From Clostridiales bacterium (GTDB lineage Bacteria; Bacillota; Clostridia; Christensenellales; Christensenellaceae): DNA of 64,000 bases. The stretch covers positions 62,001 through 126,000 of the forward strand of contig SVGZ01000002.1 of the NCBI GenBank assembly GCA_015056045.1, given 5' to 3'. Under the pieces are notes generated by a model. It saw nothing but the letters and a program-made list of their open reading frames with translations. It was not told the DNA's origin and did not search any database. The position numbers and the translations under genes were made by a program. The number at the start of each line of letters is the position of its first letter. Position 1 is the first letter of the stretch. Positions 1-8,693 of this stretch are shown here, in pieces.

Positions 1-429
1 ACGGGCATCATGAACGTCAACTGCCTGACAACCGAAGCACCCTTCAAGGTATTTGAAACATTCGGTTTCCAGAGCGGCAGAAATGTTGATAAGTTTGCAG
101 GCTGCACACCGCACAGATCCGACAACGGTCTGATCTTCCTGCCCAGATACATCAACGCATTCATGTCCCTCAAGGTTGAACAGTATGTTGACCTTGGCAC
201 ACACGGCATGTTCATCTGCTCGGTAGAAGAGGCAAGAGTCCTTTCCGATAAGGAAACCATGACCTACACCTACTACCTCGATAACGTTAAACCGAAGCCG
301 CAGACAGAAGGCAAAAAAGGCTATGTCTGCAAGATCTGCGGATATGTCTATGAAGGCGAAAACCTTCCCGAAGATTATGTCTGCCCGCTTTGCAAACACG
401 GCGCAGCGGATTTTGAACCGATCGAATAA
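1..429 (+). CDS. Flavin reductase-rubredoxin fusion (high-molecular-weight rubredoxin type), 5' truncated
   Basis: The reading frame is open from base 1 (T-G-I-M-N...), so the ATG at 10 is probably internal and the gene starts outside the window. The first ~95 residues match the C-terminal half of a flavin-reductase-like FMN domain. The last ~38 residues are a rubredoxin domain with both iron-binding pairs: CKICGYVYEG near residue 106 and DYVCPLCKHGAADFEPI at the end. Such fusions in anaerobes carry electrons from NAD(P)H or flavin to flavodiiron proteins for O2/NO detoxification; that role is family knowledge. The rubredoxin part lacks the usual long spacer between the cysteine pairs, giving a short domain. 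A second short rubredoxin gene follows 66 bases later, so the two are likely linked in function. Confident on domains; the exact partner is unknown. Confidence 0.85.
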   Translation, partial: TGIMNVNCLTTEAPFKVFETFGFQSGRNVDKFAGCTPHRSDNGLIFLPRYINAFMSLKVEQYVDLGTHGMFICSVEEARVLSDKETMTYTYYLDNVKPKPQTEGKKGYVCKICGYVYEGENLPEDYVCPLCKHGAADFEPIE

Positions 430-434
430 AATAC

Positions 435-463
435 TTGCGATTTAAGCACAATAGGATTAAGAT
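435..463 (+). promoter_or_regulatory. Possible promoter before the short rubredoxin gene
   Basis: TTGCGA (435-440), 17-base spacer, TAAGAT (458-463). It lies in the short gap between the two rubredoxin genes, so the second gene may be transcribed separately as well as by read-through. Weak match. Confidence 0.35.
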
Positions 464-495
464 AAGACTAAAGAAAACATTTGGAGGAATAAACT

Positions 496-627
496 ATGAA
501 ATATGTATGCAGTGTATGTGGCTATGAATATGATGAAGCTGTTGAAGGCGTAAAATTTGAAGATCTCCCGGCAGATTATGTATGCCCTCTCTGCGGCGTA
601 GAAAAAGATATGTTCAACGCTGAATAA
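496..627 (+). CDS. Short rubredoxin, 43 aa
   Basis: This small gene encodes 43 residues beginning [18 protein letters not shown] and has a good ribosome site (TTGGAGGAAT, 5 bases further to the ATG). Both iron-binding CxxC pairs are present: CSVCGY at residues 5-10 and CPLCGV at 30-35, with the typical DYVCPLCG context. Ordinary rubredoxins are about 52-54 residues; this one is about ten shorter, the loss lying between the cysteine pairs, as in the rubredoxin tail of the upstream fusion (the two tails are clearly related). It should bind one Fe(SCys)4 centre and act as a soluble one-electron carrier. It is followed directly by a strong terminator. Confidence 0.88.
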   Translation: MKYVCSVCGYEYDEAVEGVKFEDLPADYVCPLCGVEKDMFNAE

Positions 628-636
628 GAAAAACAA

Positions 637-667
637 AAAGAACCCTTGATGATCAAGGGTTCTTTTT
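637..667. terminator. Bidirectional intrinsic terminator
   Basis: AACCCTTG and CAAGGGTT arms around a 5-base loop are flanked by an A-run on the left and a T-run on the right, so the hairpin can end both the rubredoxin transcript (plus) and the convergent AraC-APH gene (minus). Confidence 0.85.
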
Positions 668-670
668 TTG

Positions 671-1963
671 TCAGAAAAGCTTCTTTAATTCTTCGAAATG
701 TGCGATGAGCCATTCTGTCATCTGTTTGTTTGCCTCAAAAATCTGCGGATAGCGACCGATTTCATGGAACCATGCAACACAGATGAATTGGATAGAAAGG
801 ACAACGTAGGGAAGCGCTACTTTTTCTTCTGCGGTCAGATGCATGATGCTGTCATAACCTTGGATGAGATGGGCAAAAATATCGGGCCATGTTTCATGTT
901 TTTCCGCTTCGGTTTTGTTCCACAATTCGCTGAGGATGCTCGTCGCCGCATAGCAGGGATCAAAAAGGCGGATATTGCGCTCGGAAAGTTCGAAATCGAT
1001 GAATCCGGCTTCATTTCCGGAAAAGATTATGTTACCGGGATTCGGATCACGATGAATGAGCTGACGAGACAGCATAGGGTAGAGACTGCCAAATCCGGAA
1101 AGATACTCTTCCTGCAGGTCTTTGGGAATAGAAATAATTTTGCTGCTGTTTGGCATAGCCCATGCGCTGACCCTTTCAAAGAGCGGGAAATCTTCCGCTT
1201 CGAAATGGAGTTTTTTCAGGGCAAGATGGAGTTTGCCGATTGCTTTGCCGATATGAAATGCGTTTTCCGGTTCGCTGCAGATCTCTTTGGCTGTGAGCTG
1301 CTTTCCCGGGAGACGTTTCTGTAAGGAATAGTAGAGTTCGCCATCCTGAAGGAGAGTTTCTCCGTTGTCTGCGGGGATGGCTTCTGCAGAAAGGAGGCCT
1401 TCCGCGGCAAGAGCCTCTGCCAGATCGTTGTGTTTTTTTAGACTTCCTTTGTTGCGGCTGAGCTTTAACACATACTCTTCGCTGACATAAAAGGCATTTT
1501 CATTTTGTTCACCGGTGGATTCGTAAAAGACGGAGCGAACAGTTTCCTTATCCAATTCCCAATGAGAAAGCAGTTCGCTTATTTTTTTGCGTGTGATCAT
1601 AATGTGTTCCTCTTTTATAATGTTGATAGGGAGTGGTTTTTCTGTATAAATGTTTTTGATAAAGGAGGAAGGCGTATAGCCGAATTCCCGAAGGAAAGCA
1701 CGGAAGAACCCGGCATAGGTCTCAAAGCCATAGGACATTGCGATCTCTGTCTTTTTGCCCGAGCGCATTTCATAGACCGCAGCAAGGAGTCTGCGCCTTT
1801 TGATATAGGCAGCAGGCGGCATTCCGACTTCGCAGGAAAAGAGTTTGTAGAAATGCATAAGCGAATAACCGCATCTTTCCGCAAGCTCGGAAAGCGAAAA
1901 ATCGGCTTTCAGGTTTTCCTCGATATAGTCGAGGCAGCTTTGTATGAGCATGGCTTTTTGCAT
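671..1963 (-). CDS. AraC-type regulator fused to an aminoglycoside-phosphotransferase-like kinase domain, 430 aa
   Basis: Residues 1-105 form an AraC/XylS DNA-binding domain with two helix-turn-helix units (FSLSELAERCGYSLMHFYKLF near 22-42; EIAMSYGFETYAGFFRAF near 73-90). Residues ~120-430 form a phosphotransferase-fold domain: the catalytic loop reads LIHRDPNPGNIIF, giving the HxD...N motif (H304, D306, N311), and FIDFE supplies a metal-binding Asp (D323). Start: ATG at 1963 behind AGGAGGAAGAT. Normally these two modules are separate genes, so this is a fusion of a transcription factor with a small-molecule kinase, or a regulator that uses the kinase fold as a ligand sensor. No neighbour tells the substrate. 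It stands alone between two terminators. Alternative reading: an antibiotic-resistance-like kinase with its own regulator. Domain calls are firm; function is unknown. Confidence 0.85.
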   Translation of the reverse strand: MQKAMLIQSCLDYIEENLKADFSLSELAERCGYSLMHFYKLFSCEVGMPPAAYIKRRRLLAAVYEMRSGKKTEIAMSYGFETYAGFFRAFLREFGYTPSSFIKNIYTEKPLPINIIKEEHIMITRKKISELLSHWELDKETVRSVFYESTGEQNENAFYVSEEYVLKLSRNKGSLKKHNDLAEALAAEGLLSAEAIPADNGETLLQDGELYYSLQKRLPGKQLTAKEICSEPENAFHIGKAIGKLHLALKKLHFEAEDFPLFERVSAWAMPNSSKIISIPKDLQEEYLSGFGSLYPMLSRQLIHRDPNPGNIIFSGNEAGFIDFELSERNIRLFDPCYAATSILSELWNKTEAEKHETWPDIFAHLIQGYDSIMHLTAEEKVALPYVVLSIQFICVAWFHEIGRYPQIFEANKQMTEWLIAHFEELKKLF

Positions 1964-2052
1964 ATCTTCCTCCTGTTTTTATTGCTGCAGCTTATGCTTC
2001 TATCATAACAGGCTTTTGCTGAAAAACATTTCCATTTTTTTGCAAATAAAAG

Positions 2053-2077
2053 AAACCCCTGGTTAAACAGGGGTTTT
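2053..2077 (-). terminator. Intrinsic terminator of rny
   Basis: AAACCCCTG and CAGGGGTTT arms with a 7-base loop, followed on the minus strand by TTTCTTTTATTTG, just after the rny stop codon. Confidence 0.75.
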
Positions 2078-2094
2078 TGAGCGTTTTTTGTGAT

Positions 2095-3684
2095 TTATTT
2101 TGCGTAGTCGATAGACCGTGTTTCCCTGATGACATTGACTTTGATCTGTCCGGGATAGTCGAGTTCTTTTTCTATCTTCTTGACTATGTCCCGAGCCAAG
2201 AGGGATATACCCGCATCATCTACATCATCCGGCTTGACAATGATTCTGACTTCTCTGCCTGCCTGGATAGCATATGATTTATCTACTCCTGCAAAAGAAT
2301 TTGCGATACCTTCGAGAGATTCAAGACGCTTGATATAATTTTCGAGAGATTCTTTTCTTGCACCCGGTCTTGCTGCGGAGATCGCATCCGCTGCCTGTAC
2401 GAGGACAGCTTCGACCGATTTTGCTTCAACATCGCCGTGGTGCGCAGCGATGCAGTTGATGACGTTGGCGTTTTCCCTGTATTTTTTGGCAAGGTCTGCG
2501 CCGATCTGTACATGAGGACCTTCCACTTCGTGGTCAATGGCTTTGCCGATATCGTGGAGGAGACCGCCGCGTTTTGCTAAGCGGACGTCTGCACCGATTT
2601 CTGCTGCCATCATGCCGGCAAGGTGGGAGACTTCAAGAGCGTGGTTAAGGACATTCTGCCCATAGCTCGTGCGATAACGCAGGCGACCGAGGAGTCTGAT
2701 GAGTTCCGGGTGAAGATTGTGGATATCACACTGGAAGACAGCATTTTCACCGGCTTCGCGGATCTGGTTATCAACTTCTTTTTGTGCTTTTCCGACCATT
2801 TCTTCGATGCGTGCGGGGTGAATACGGCCATCGATAATGAGCTTTTCGAGGGCGATTCTTGCCACTTCGCGTCGTACCGGGTCAAAGCCGGAAAGGATAA
2901 CAGCTTCGGGCGTGTCGTCTATGATAAGGTCGATACCTGTTGCCGTTTCAAGTGCGCGGATGTTTCTGCCTTCGCGGCCGATGATCCTGCCCTTCATTTC
3001 GTCATTGGGCAGTGCGACGACGGAGACGGTTGCTTCCGCTACGGTGTCTGCAGCACAGCGCTGAATTGCCGTAACAAGTATTTCCCTTGCTTTCTTTTCT
3101 GCTTCAAATTTTGCTTTGCTTTCGATGTCGCGAAGCATGACAGCCATATCATGGCGTGCTTCCTGCTCAACTTTATCAAGGAGAAGCTGCTTGGCTTCTT
3201 CGGTTGTGAGCTTGGAAATTTCTTCTAACTGTTCGAGCTGTTTTTTGATGAGAGCGTCGACTTCTTCTTTCTGTTTGCCGACCTCTTTGATGCGTTTGTT
3301 CAGCTGAGCATCTTTCTGCTCAAGACTGTCCAGTTTTCTGTCGAGGGCTTCTTCTCTCTGTGTAAGCCTTCTTTCGTTTTTGCTTTGTTCGTTGCGTCTG
3401 TCTTTGATCTCTTTGTCAAATTCTTGGCGGAGCTTCTGGATCTCTTCTTTTGCGTTGATAATGTTCTCTTTGCGGATCGATTCAGCTTTTTTCTGTGCAT
3501 CGTCGATGAGCTGTGTGACCATATCTTCGGCACGGCCTATCTTTTTTTCAGCTTCGTTTTTTCGGATGAGATAACCGATCGCAATGCCGGCTCCGAGACA
3601 AACAACGCCTACCAAGATAGGTATGATGTAGTCCATAAGCTTGTTTGGAAATTCCTCCTTCTTCCTGTTTTCTTTCAACTTCAT
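2095..3684 (-). CDS. rny: Ribonuclease Y, 529 aa
   Basis: Membrane-anchored endoribonuclease that starts mRNA decay in Bacillota. Order of parts: one transmembrane helix at ~19-40, a long charged coiled coil (~45-205), a KH RNA-binding domain with [12 protein letters not shown] at 232-243, and an HD phosphohydrolase domain with the His-Asp pair H377-D378 in [12 protein letters not shown] and a later AHHGD. Length fits the family (about 520). The annotated start has only a weak ribosome site; a better AGGAGG lies inside the gene but is too far from the next in-frame ATG (3636), and the promoter at 3722-3750 places the 5' end close to 3715, so 3684 is preferred. Single-gene unit ended by its own terminator. 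Confidence 0.96.
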   Translation of the reverse strand: MKLKENRKKEEFPNKLMDYIIPILVGVVCLGAGIAIGYLIRKNEAEKKIGRAEDMVTQLIDDAQKKAESIRKENIINAKEEIQKLRQEFDKEIKDRRNEQSKNERRLTQREEALDRKLDSLEQKDAQLNKRIKEVGKQKEEVDALIKKQLEQLEEISKLTTEEAKQLLLDKVEQEARHDMAVMLRDIESKAKFEAEKKAREILVTAIQRCAADTVAEATVSVVALPNDEMKGRIIGREGRNIRALETATGIDLIIDDTPEAVILSGFDPVRREVARIALEKLIIDGRIHPARIEEMVGKAQKEVDNQIREAGENAVFQCDIHNLHPELIRLLGRLRYRTSYGQNVLNHALEVSHLAGMMAAEIGADVRLAKRGGLLHDIGKAIDHEVEGPHVQIGADLAKKYRENANVINCIAAHHGDVEAKSVEAVLVQAADAISAARPGARKESLENYIKRLESLEGIANSFAGVDKSYAIQAGREVRIIVKPDDVDDAGISLLARDIVKKIEKELDYPGQIKVNVIRETRSIDYAK

Positions 3685-3721
3685 TTCTCGAAATCAATGT
3701 GCATATAAACTATACATATAT

Positions 3722-3750
3722 ATTGTATATTTTAATACCAGGATTGTCAA
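3722..3750 (-). promoter_or_regulatory. Sigma-A promoter of rny
   Basis: On the minus strand TTGACA (3750-3745), 17-base spacer, TACAAT (3727-3722). Near-perfect consensus; predicted start near 3715, about 30 bases before the rny ATG. Confidence 0.85.
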
Positions 3751-3855
3751 GTTAAGCAAAAACTGTGCAAATCCTGAAAATCTGCACAGCTTCGGGAAAA
3801 ATCGGACTTTTTGCAAGTCTGAACTTGATTTTTTTGTTAAAAATAAAATAAATTT

Positions 3856-5106
3856 TCAAGCGTTCAGGAGGCTTTCCGCAGCGCTTTTCCCGGCAAGCCA
3901 GCCTGTTGAAAAGGCGATCTGCAGATTATAGCCGCCTGTTTCCGCATCGACGTCGATCATTTCCCCGGCAAAGTAAAGACCGGCGATCTGTTTACTCTGC
4001 ATCGTTGCGGGGTTGATCTCCGAAACGGGAATGCCTCCGCGTGTGATAATGGCTTCGCCAATGGGTCTTGTTCCGCAAACGGGGAAAGTAAGCCCTTTTG
4101 TTATGCGGATGAGCTGCTGACGTTCCTGTTTGGTAATGGCATTGACCTGTTTTTCACCCGAAATATTCGCACGGGATAAGACGACGGAAATGAGCTGCTT
4201 CGGGAAAAGCTTGCGCAGAACATCTTTCATTTTGGCGTTCTGATTTTCGGAAAAATCGCGGAGGATGCGTGCTTCGAGCTTTTCTTCGGAAAGAGCAGGC
4301 TTGAGGTCGATCGTGATCTCTGCTTTTTTGAAATCTCTGTCTTCGATGCGTGTGCTTGCCGAAAGGATCAGCGGACCCGTAAAACCATAAGCGGTAAATT
4401 CCATTTCACCCTGTTCGGTATAAAGCGTTTTGCCGTTTTCGCGGTAAGTGAGTGCGATATTTTTGAGGGCAAGACCTTTTAACTTGCGCATTTCGGGGAT
4501 GTTTGGCGTCAATAGAGGAATGAGCGCAGGGTAGATTTTTGTCGTATGATGCCCCAAAAGGACAGCCATCTGGTGACCTTCACCGCTGCTGCCGGTCGAT
4601 GGATAGGAAAAACCGCCCGTTGCCAGAATAACAGCATCACAGGGAAGATTGCCCTTATCGAGCTTTGCGCCGCAAACTTTGCCTTCTTTGACGATGATCT
4701 CCCGAACGGAAGTTTTGAGGGCAACTTTTACGCCGGCTTTGCCCAAAATACGGGAAAGCGCACGGATAACATCGCTCGATTTATCCGACTCGGGGAAAAC
4801 TCTTCCGCCGCGTTCTGTTTTGAGCTGCAAGCCGGTATCTTCGAGCATGGCCATGAGGTCTTCGTTGGTAAAGCCATGCAGCGCACGGTAAAGGAATTTC
4901 GGGTTTGTGGGGATATGCGAAAAAAACTCGGAAATTGCAGCCGAGTTTGTGACATTGCATCGCCCTTTGCCTGTGATAAAGAGCTTTTTGCCGAGTTTTT
5001 CGTTTTTTTCGATGAGGTAAACCTCTGTTCCGTCCATTGCCGCACGGGATGCTGCAAGAATACCGGCAGCTCCTCCGCCGACAACGACGATCCGTTTATT
5101 TGTCAT
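3856..5106 (-). CDS. BaiN/HI0933-family FAD-dependent oxidoreductase, 416 aa
   Basis: N-terminal dinucleotide-binding motif VVVGGGAAGILAA (residues ~6-18) followed by the family signature GKKLFITGKGRCNVTNS, and a C-terminal AGLYFAGEMIDVDAETGGYN FAD-contact region. The length, about 410 residues, is right for this cytosolic flavoprotein family (YhiN, BaiN, sometimes labelled aminoacetone oxidase). Substrate is not settled for most members; BaiN acts on bile-acid intermediates, but that cannot be inferred here. The ATG lies inside the end of the upstream regulator gene (11-base overlap), without a clear ribosome site, which suggests translational coupling. Transcribed with the MurR/RpiR gene. 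Confidence 0.9.
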   Translation of the reverse strand: MTNKRIVVVGGGAAGILAASRAAMDGTEVYLIEKNEKLGKKLFITGKGRCNVTNSAAISEFFSHIPTNPKFLYRALHGFTNEDLMAMLEDTGLQLKTERGGRVFPESDKSSDVIRALSRILGKAGVKVALKTSVREIIVKEGKVCGAKLDKGNLPCDAVILATGGFSYPSTGSSGEGHQMAVLLGHHTTKIYPALIPLLTPNIPEMRKLKGLALKNIALTYRENGKTLYTEQGEMEFTAYGFTGPLILSASTRIEDRDFKKAEITIDLKPALSEEKLEARILRDFSENQNAKMKDVLRKLFPKQLISVVLSRANISGEKQVNAITKQERQQLIRITKGLTFPVCGTRPIGEAIITRGGIPVSEINPATMQSKQIAGLYFAGEMIDVDAETGGYNLQIAFSTGWLAGKSAAESLLNA

Positions 5107-5953
5107 AGCCGTAGATGTTGTTGTTCTGCCAGAGCTCTTCGAGGTCGTGCAGGTTGTTTGTCAGGGTTTCTTTCTTTGCCGCGCCGATCATGATGATAAG
5201 GGCATTGATGAGCGAAAGCGGAGCAACATAGGAATCAACAAAGGAGTTGATGTCGTTTTTGGTGAGCAGGCAGATATCTGCAAGCTCATAGAGCGGCGAA
5301 AGCTCGTTATCTGTCATGGTGACGATCTGCGCACCTTTGGATTTGGCAAAGCGAAGGCCTTTGATTGTCTGGCTGGAATATCGAGGATATGCCATACCCA
5401 TGACGACGTCTTCTTCACCGACGTGCAGAAGCTGTGTGAAAACGTCGCTGTTTTCCGTCGAAACGAGCGTAATATTATCGAGGATGTAGCGCAGATAGAA
5501 TGCAAGGAACTGTGCCAACGGTGCACTGCTGCGGAAACCGACGATATAAACACGCCTTGCGGAGATCATGATCTCTGCAACACGCTTGAAGAGGTTGACA
5601 TCAAGGGATGCTCTTGTCGCATTGAGGTTGGAAATATCGGTTTTCAGGACATTATCCATGATCTTATCCGGCTCGATCCCATCCATGATGTTTAAGCGCT
5701 GGATGGTCGTCAGGCGGTTTTTGATGATCTCCTGCAAATGCTTCTGCAGCTTCGGGTAACCCTTATAGCCGAGTGCATAGGTAAAGCGGACAACAGTCGA
5801 TTCGCTGACGCCGACAGCACGCCCAAGCGCACCTGCCGTCATGAAAGCGGCTTTGTCATAATTTTCAATGATATAGTCGGAGAGGAGCTTCTGCCCCTTG
5901 CTGAGCTTCGGGTAGCTTTCTTTGATATGGTTGATAAGATCTGTACGTTCCAT
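5096..5953 (-). CDS. MurR/RpiR-family transcriptional regulator, 285 aa
   Basis: Residues 1-~77 form the RpiR helix-turn-helix (LINHIKESYPKLSKGQKLL..., VGVSESTVVRFTYALGYKG), and residues ~125-260 a SIS phosphosugar-binding domain (RVYIVGFRSSAPLAQFLA, VVMGMAYPRYSSQTIK). The family represses or activates sugar-phosphate genes in response to a phosphosugar. A longer frame exists to 6001, but the ATG at 5953 has an excellent GGGAGG seven bases upstream and the promoter at 5973-6001 would lie inside the longer version, so 5953 is the start. The only co-transcribed gene is the BaiN-type flavoprotein, so the regulated sugar genes are probably elsewhere. Confidence 0.92.
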   Translation of the reverse strand: MERTDLINHIKESYPKLSKGQKLLSDYIIENYDKAAFMTAGALGRAVGVSESTVVRFTYALGYKGYPKLQKHLQEIIKNRLTTIQRLNIMDGIEPDKIMDNVLKTDISNLNATRASLDVNLFKRVAEIMISARRVYIVGFRSSAPLAQFLAFYLRYILDNITLVSTENSDVFTQLLHVGEEDVVMGMAYPRYSSQTIKGLRFAKSKGAQIVTMTDNELSPLYELADICLLTKNDINSFVDSYVAPLSLINALIIMIGAAKKETLTNNLHDLEELWQNNNIYGYDK

Positions 5954-5972
5954 TTTGTTACCTCCCAAATTG

Positions 5973-6001
5973 ACTATATCATGTTTGTATGCAAAATGCA
6001 A
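5973..6001 (-). promoter_or_regulatory. Promoter of the MurR/RpiR gene
   Basis: Minus strand TTGCAT (6001-5996), 17-base spacer, TATAGT (5978-5973), only a short leader before the GGGAGG ribosome site. It fixes the start at 5953. Confidence 0.75.
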
Positions 6002-6025
6002 TTTTTATTTCGTCAAACTGCAAAA

Positions 6026-6775
6026 TTATTCCGGCATCTTTGCAAAAATGTTTTCGAGGGAAGAAAAGCCTCTTCCGGCGGCGATACCGCTGATGCTGAT
6101 ATAGCCTTCCTCGATCGCCAGAAGATCGGTTCCTTCGCCATAGACGGGCTTTTTTGCAGTTCCCGAGATCTGATAATGCAGGAGGCCGTCTTCCGCATCG
6201 CCGGGGATCAGCGTCAGGTAATCCTTGCTGTCAAGATCGGCAGTTTTTGTGAAAAGTACGCCCTTCGGCGTTTCAAATGCAGGAAAATTGATGTTGATGA
6301 CGCATTTTTCGATGCATTTTGCCGCAGAAAAAAGCAGGGAAAGATTCCTTCTGACAAAGTCGGCTGCATAAGTGTAGTCCATCTTTGCCGAAGATTTGAG
6401 CGAAAGGGCAAGGGCAGGCTTTCCCGATAAAGCGGCTTCCATTGCGGCGGCAATGGTCCCGGAATAATGGATATCCATTCCGGCGTTTCTGCCGGCATTG
6501 ATCCCCGAAATGACCAGTTCAGCATTGGGCATGAGCGCCTGAAGCCCTGCGATCGTACAGTTGACGGGCGTTCCCGCAATGGCATAACCGACGGTATTTT
6601 TAATATCGAGTTCAACTTTTTTGGCGGTGATATGGTGGATCATCGAATGGGATGTGCCGCTTTGCTGTCTGTCCGGTGCACAGATCACGATCTTGTGTTC
6701 GGTGGATAAGGCACGGGCAAGCGCCAAAATACCCTCTGCATGGATCCCATCGTCATTGACTAAAAGTATTTTCAT
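6026..6775 (-). CDS. surE: 5'/3'-nucleotidase SurE, 249 aa
   Basis: Metal-dependent nucleoside monophosphatase of the cytosol. The N-terminus MKILLVNDDGIHAEGI carries the acidic pair (D8-D9) that binds the divalent metal, followed by CAPDRQQSG, the ISGINAGRNAG loop and YSGTIAAAMEA, all SurE signatures. Length is normal (about 250). The ribosome site is AGGGGAAAACG before ATG. It follows the RluB-type gene with a hairpin between them. Role: salvage of nucleotides or stress survival, from family knowledge. Confidence 0.96.
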   Translation of the reverse strand: MKILLVNDDGIHAEGILALARALSTEHKIVICAPDRQQSGTSHSMIHHITAKKVELDIKNTVGYAIAGTPVNCTIAGLQALMPNAELVISGINAGRNAGMDIHYSGTIAAAMEAALSGKPALALSLKSSAKMDYTYAADFVRRNLSLLFSAAKCIEKCVININFPAFETPKGVLFTKTADLDSKDYLTLIPGDAEDGLLHYQISGTAKKPVYGEGTDLLAIEEGYISISGIAAGRGFSSLENIFAKMPE

Positions 6776-6802
6776 CGTTTTCCCCTAAAAATAATATGAA
6801 AG

Positions 6803-6827
6803 ACCCGAAAACATCTCGTTTCCGGGT
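6803..6827 (-). terminator. Probable terminator after the RluB-type gene
   Basis: ACCCGGAAAC and GTTTTCGGGT arms on the minus strand (one weak pair), then TCTTTCATATTATTTTT. It separates the pseudouridine synthase from surE, perhaps only partly. Confidence 0.55.
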
Positions 6828-6833
6828 GAAATT

Positions 6834-7556
6834 TCAGAGCGATTTTAAGTAACGGATCTCTTCTTCGGTAAGCGGACGGTATTTGCCTTTTTTTAGTTCG
6901 CCGAGGTTGATCTTGCCGATACTGATGCGCTTCAAAAAGATGACTTTTTTGCCGATCGCTTCAAACATTTTGCGGACTTGCCTGTTTCTGCCTTCGTGAA
7001 TGGTGATGGTAAGCTCCGTTTTGGCTTCTTCGCTTTTGGTAACTTTGACTTTTGCGGGAGCGGTTTTTTTGTCGTCGATGATGACACCGCGCGAAAGGGC
7101 AGAAAGCTCCTGCTGTGAAATTGCAGAAGGAATGATGACAAAATAGCGCTTCTGGACTTCGTGCGAAGGATGTGTTAAGCGATAGGAAAGATCGCCATCG
7201 TTTGTGAGAAGAAGCAGACCTTCGGAATTGAAATCGAGCCTGCCAATGGGGTAGATGCGCTCTTTCGTATCGATATAGTCGAGGACGGTCTTTCTTCCGG
7301 CTTCATCTGCACAGGTCGAAACACAGCCCGGCGGCTTATTGAACATGAGATAGATTTTATTCTCTGCGAGCGTGAGCTTTTTTCTGCCGAGGTAAACGCT
7401 GTCGTTTTCAGGATCAACTTCGTGCCCGAGGTCGCTGATGACGACGCCGTTGACGCGGACTCTGCCTTCGCGGATGAGCTCTTCGCTTGCTCTTCTGGAT
7501 GCTGCACCTGCCTGTGCCATGAATTTTGCGATTCTCAATGTTGTTTTCCGTTTCAA
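6834..7556 (-). CDS. rluB: rRNA pseudouridine synthase, RluB/RsuA family, 240 aa
   Basis: Isomerises a specific uridine in ribosomal RNA. N-terminal S4 RNA-binding domain (KFMAQAGAASRRASEELI), then the RsuA/RluB catalytic motif YPIGRLDFNSEGLLLLTND with the catalytic Asp, and KRYFVIIP and HEGRNRQVRKMFE downstream. Length is normal. The start is uncertain: the frame opens with TTG at 7556, a second TTG is at 7538, and an ATG lies at 7520; none has a strong ribosome site. Ten bases downstream of the carboxypeptidase gene and in the same direction, so an operon is likely. Distinguishing RluB from RsuA is not certain from sequence alone. Confidence 0.9.
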   Translation of the reverse strand: MKRKTTLRIAKFMAQAGAASRRASEELIREGRVRVNGVVISDLGHEVDPENDSVYLGRKKLTLAENKIYLMFNKPPGCVSTCADEAGRKTVLDYIDTKERIYPIGRLDFNSEGLLLLTNDGDLSYRLTHPSHEVQKRYFVIIPSAISQQELSALSRGVIIDDKKTAPAKVKVTKSEEAKTELTITIHEGRNRQVRKMFEAIGKKVIFLKRISIGKINLGELKKGKYRPLTEEEIRYLKSL

Positions 7557-7565
7557 AAATGAGAT

Positions 7566-8693
7566 TTATGCAGCGATATGCTTGCGGATGATCTGAAAAA
7601 AGTGGTAGAGGAAAGTGTTTTCCGAAACTTCGTTTTCTGTGATCAGGGCAGTCTTTGCCAAAAGCTCTCCGTTCAGAAAGAATTCGATCTGTCCTGCGGG
7701 AAAAGCCTTTTTGACCGGTGCCGTGAGGTATTCCGCTGCATAGAGTTTTCTTTCTATTATATTAACCTCTTCTTCTGTCAAAGGCAAGATGATACTTTCG
7801 GCTGCGGCAATGGAAACTTCATCCGAAAGGCCATTTTCTACGGAAATATTGCCGAAATTTTCTCCTTTTCTGACGAGCGTTTGCATGGAATAGTTCTGGA
7901 AACCGTAATCGAGCAGCATTTTGCAGCTGCCGAACATATCGCCGTCATTCAAAACAACAGCAACGAGCTGCATACCATTCCGTTCTGCCGCTGCGGAAAG
8001 GCATCGCCCTGCTTTTTTGGTAAAGCCCGTTTTGATACCGCATCCGCCGTCATATTCGCTGAGAATGCGGTTTTTGTTTTTCAGCCAATGCTCACGGTTT
8101 TGTTCACCGGCAGGGATATGATGCGACTGTGTATTCACGATCTTGCGAAAAGTTTCGTTTTTCATGGCATAGCAGCTGATAAGCGCAAGATCATAGGCGG
8201 TCGTATAATGTGCATCGTCATGCAGACCGTTCGGCGTGACAAAATGCGTATTTTCCGCGCCTAAAACGGCGGCTTTTCTGTTCATGAGTTCGGCAAAGCT
8301 TTTGACATCGCCTGCGATATGCTCTGCAATGGCAACAGCGGCATCATTTCCGCTCGAAAGCATAAGCCCATATAACAATTCGATCAAAGGGAGCTTTTCG
8401 CCGTGTGCAAGATACATGGAAGAACCCTCAACGCCTGCGGCATTTTTGCTGACGGTAACGATCTCTTCCTGTCTGCCCATTTCCAAAGCCAAAATACAGG
8501 TCATGATCTTTGTTGTGCTTGCCATCGGGAGTTTTTCATGTTCGTTTTTCCCGAAAAGCAATCTGCCGCTCGAAACTTCCATAAGAGCAGCACTTTTCCC
8601 CGGTGTGGTGATGCTTTTTGCATAAGCTCCCGTGGGAAAGATAAGAACGAATGCCAGCACAAGGGCAAGAAATTTATTCAGGGAAGGTTTCAT
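7566..8693 (-). CDS. D-alanyl-D-alanine carboxypeptidase (peptidase S11, DacF-like), ~375 aa
   Basis: Penicillin-binding protein that removes the terminal D-Ala from peptidoglycan stem peptides outside the membrane. A signal peptide runs over the first ~25 residues (FLALVLAFVLIFPTGAYA). All three active-site motifs are present: S59-T-T-K62 (MASTTKIM), SGN in LSSGNDAAVA, and KTG in GCGIKTGFTKKAG. The C-terminal ~100 residues are the beta-rich PBP5_C-like domain. The frame begins at a TTG (8705); the ATG at 8693 with GAAAAAG before it is preferred. It overlaps the ytfJ gene, as often seen where DacF-type enzymes sit with sporulation genes, so a role in spore cortex or general wall maturation is plausible. 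Confidence 0.92.
   Translation of the reverse strand: MKPSLNKFLALVLAFVLIFPTGAYAKSITTPGKSAALMEVSSGRLLFGKNEHEKLPMASTTKIMTCILALEMGRQEEIVTVSKNAAGVEGSSMYLAHGEKLPLIELLYGLMLSSGNDAAVAIAEHIAGDVKSFAELMNRKAAVLGAENTHFVTPNGLHDDAHYTTAYDLALISCYAMKNETFRKIVNTQSHHIPAGEQNREHWLKNKNRILSEYDGGCGIKTGFTKKAGRCLSAAAERNGMQLVAVVLNDGDMFGSCKMLLDYGFQNYSMQTLVRKGENFGNISVENGLSDEVSIAAAESIILPLTEEEVNIIERKLYAAEYLTAPVKKAFPAGQIEFFLNGELLAKTALITENEVSENTFLYHFFQIIRKHIAA

Noticed and set aside
3636-3684. Alternative start of rny at the internal ATG 3636
   Set aside because: An AGGAGG lies upstream but 17 bases away, too far; the promoter gives a short leader to the first ATG instead.
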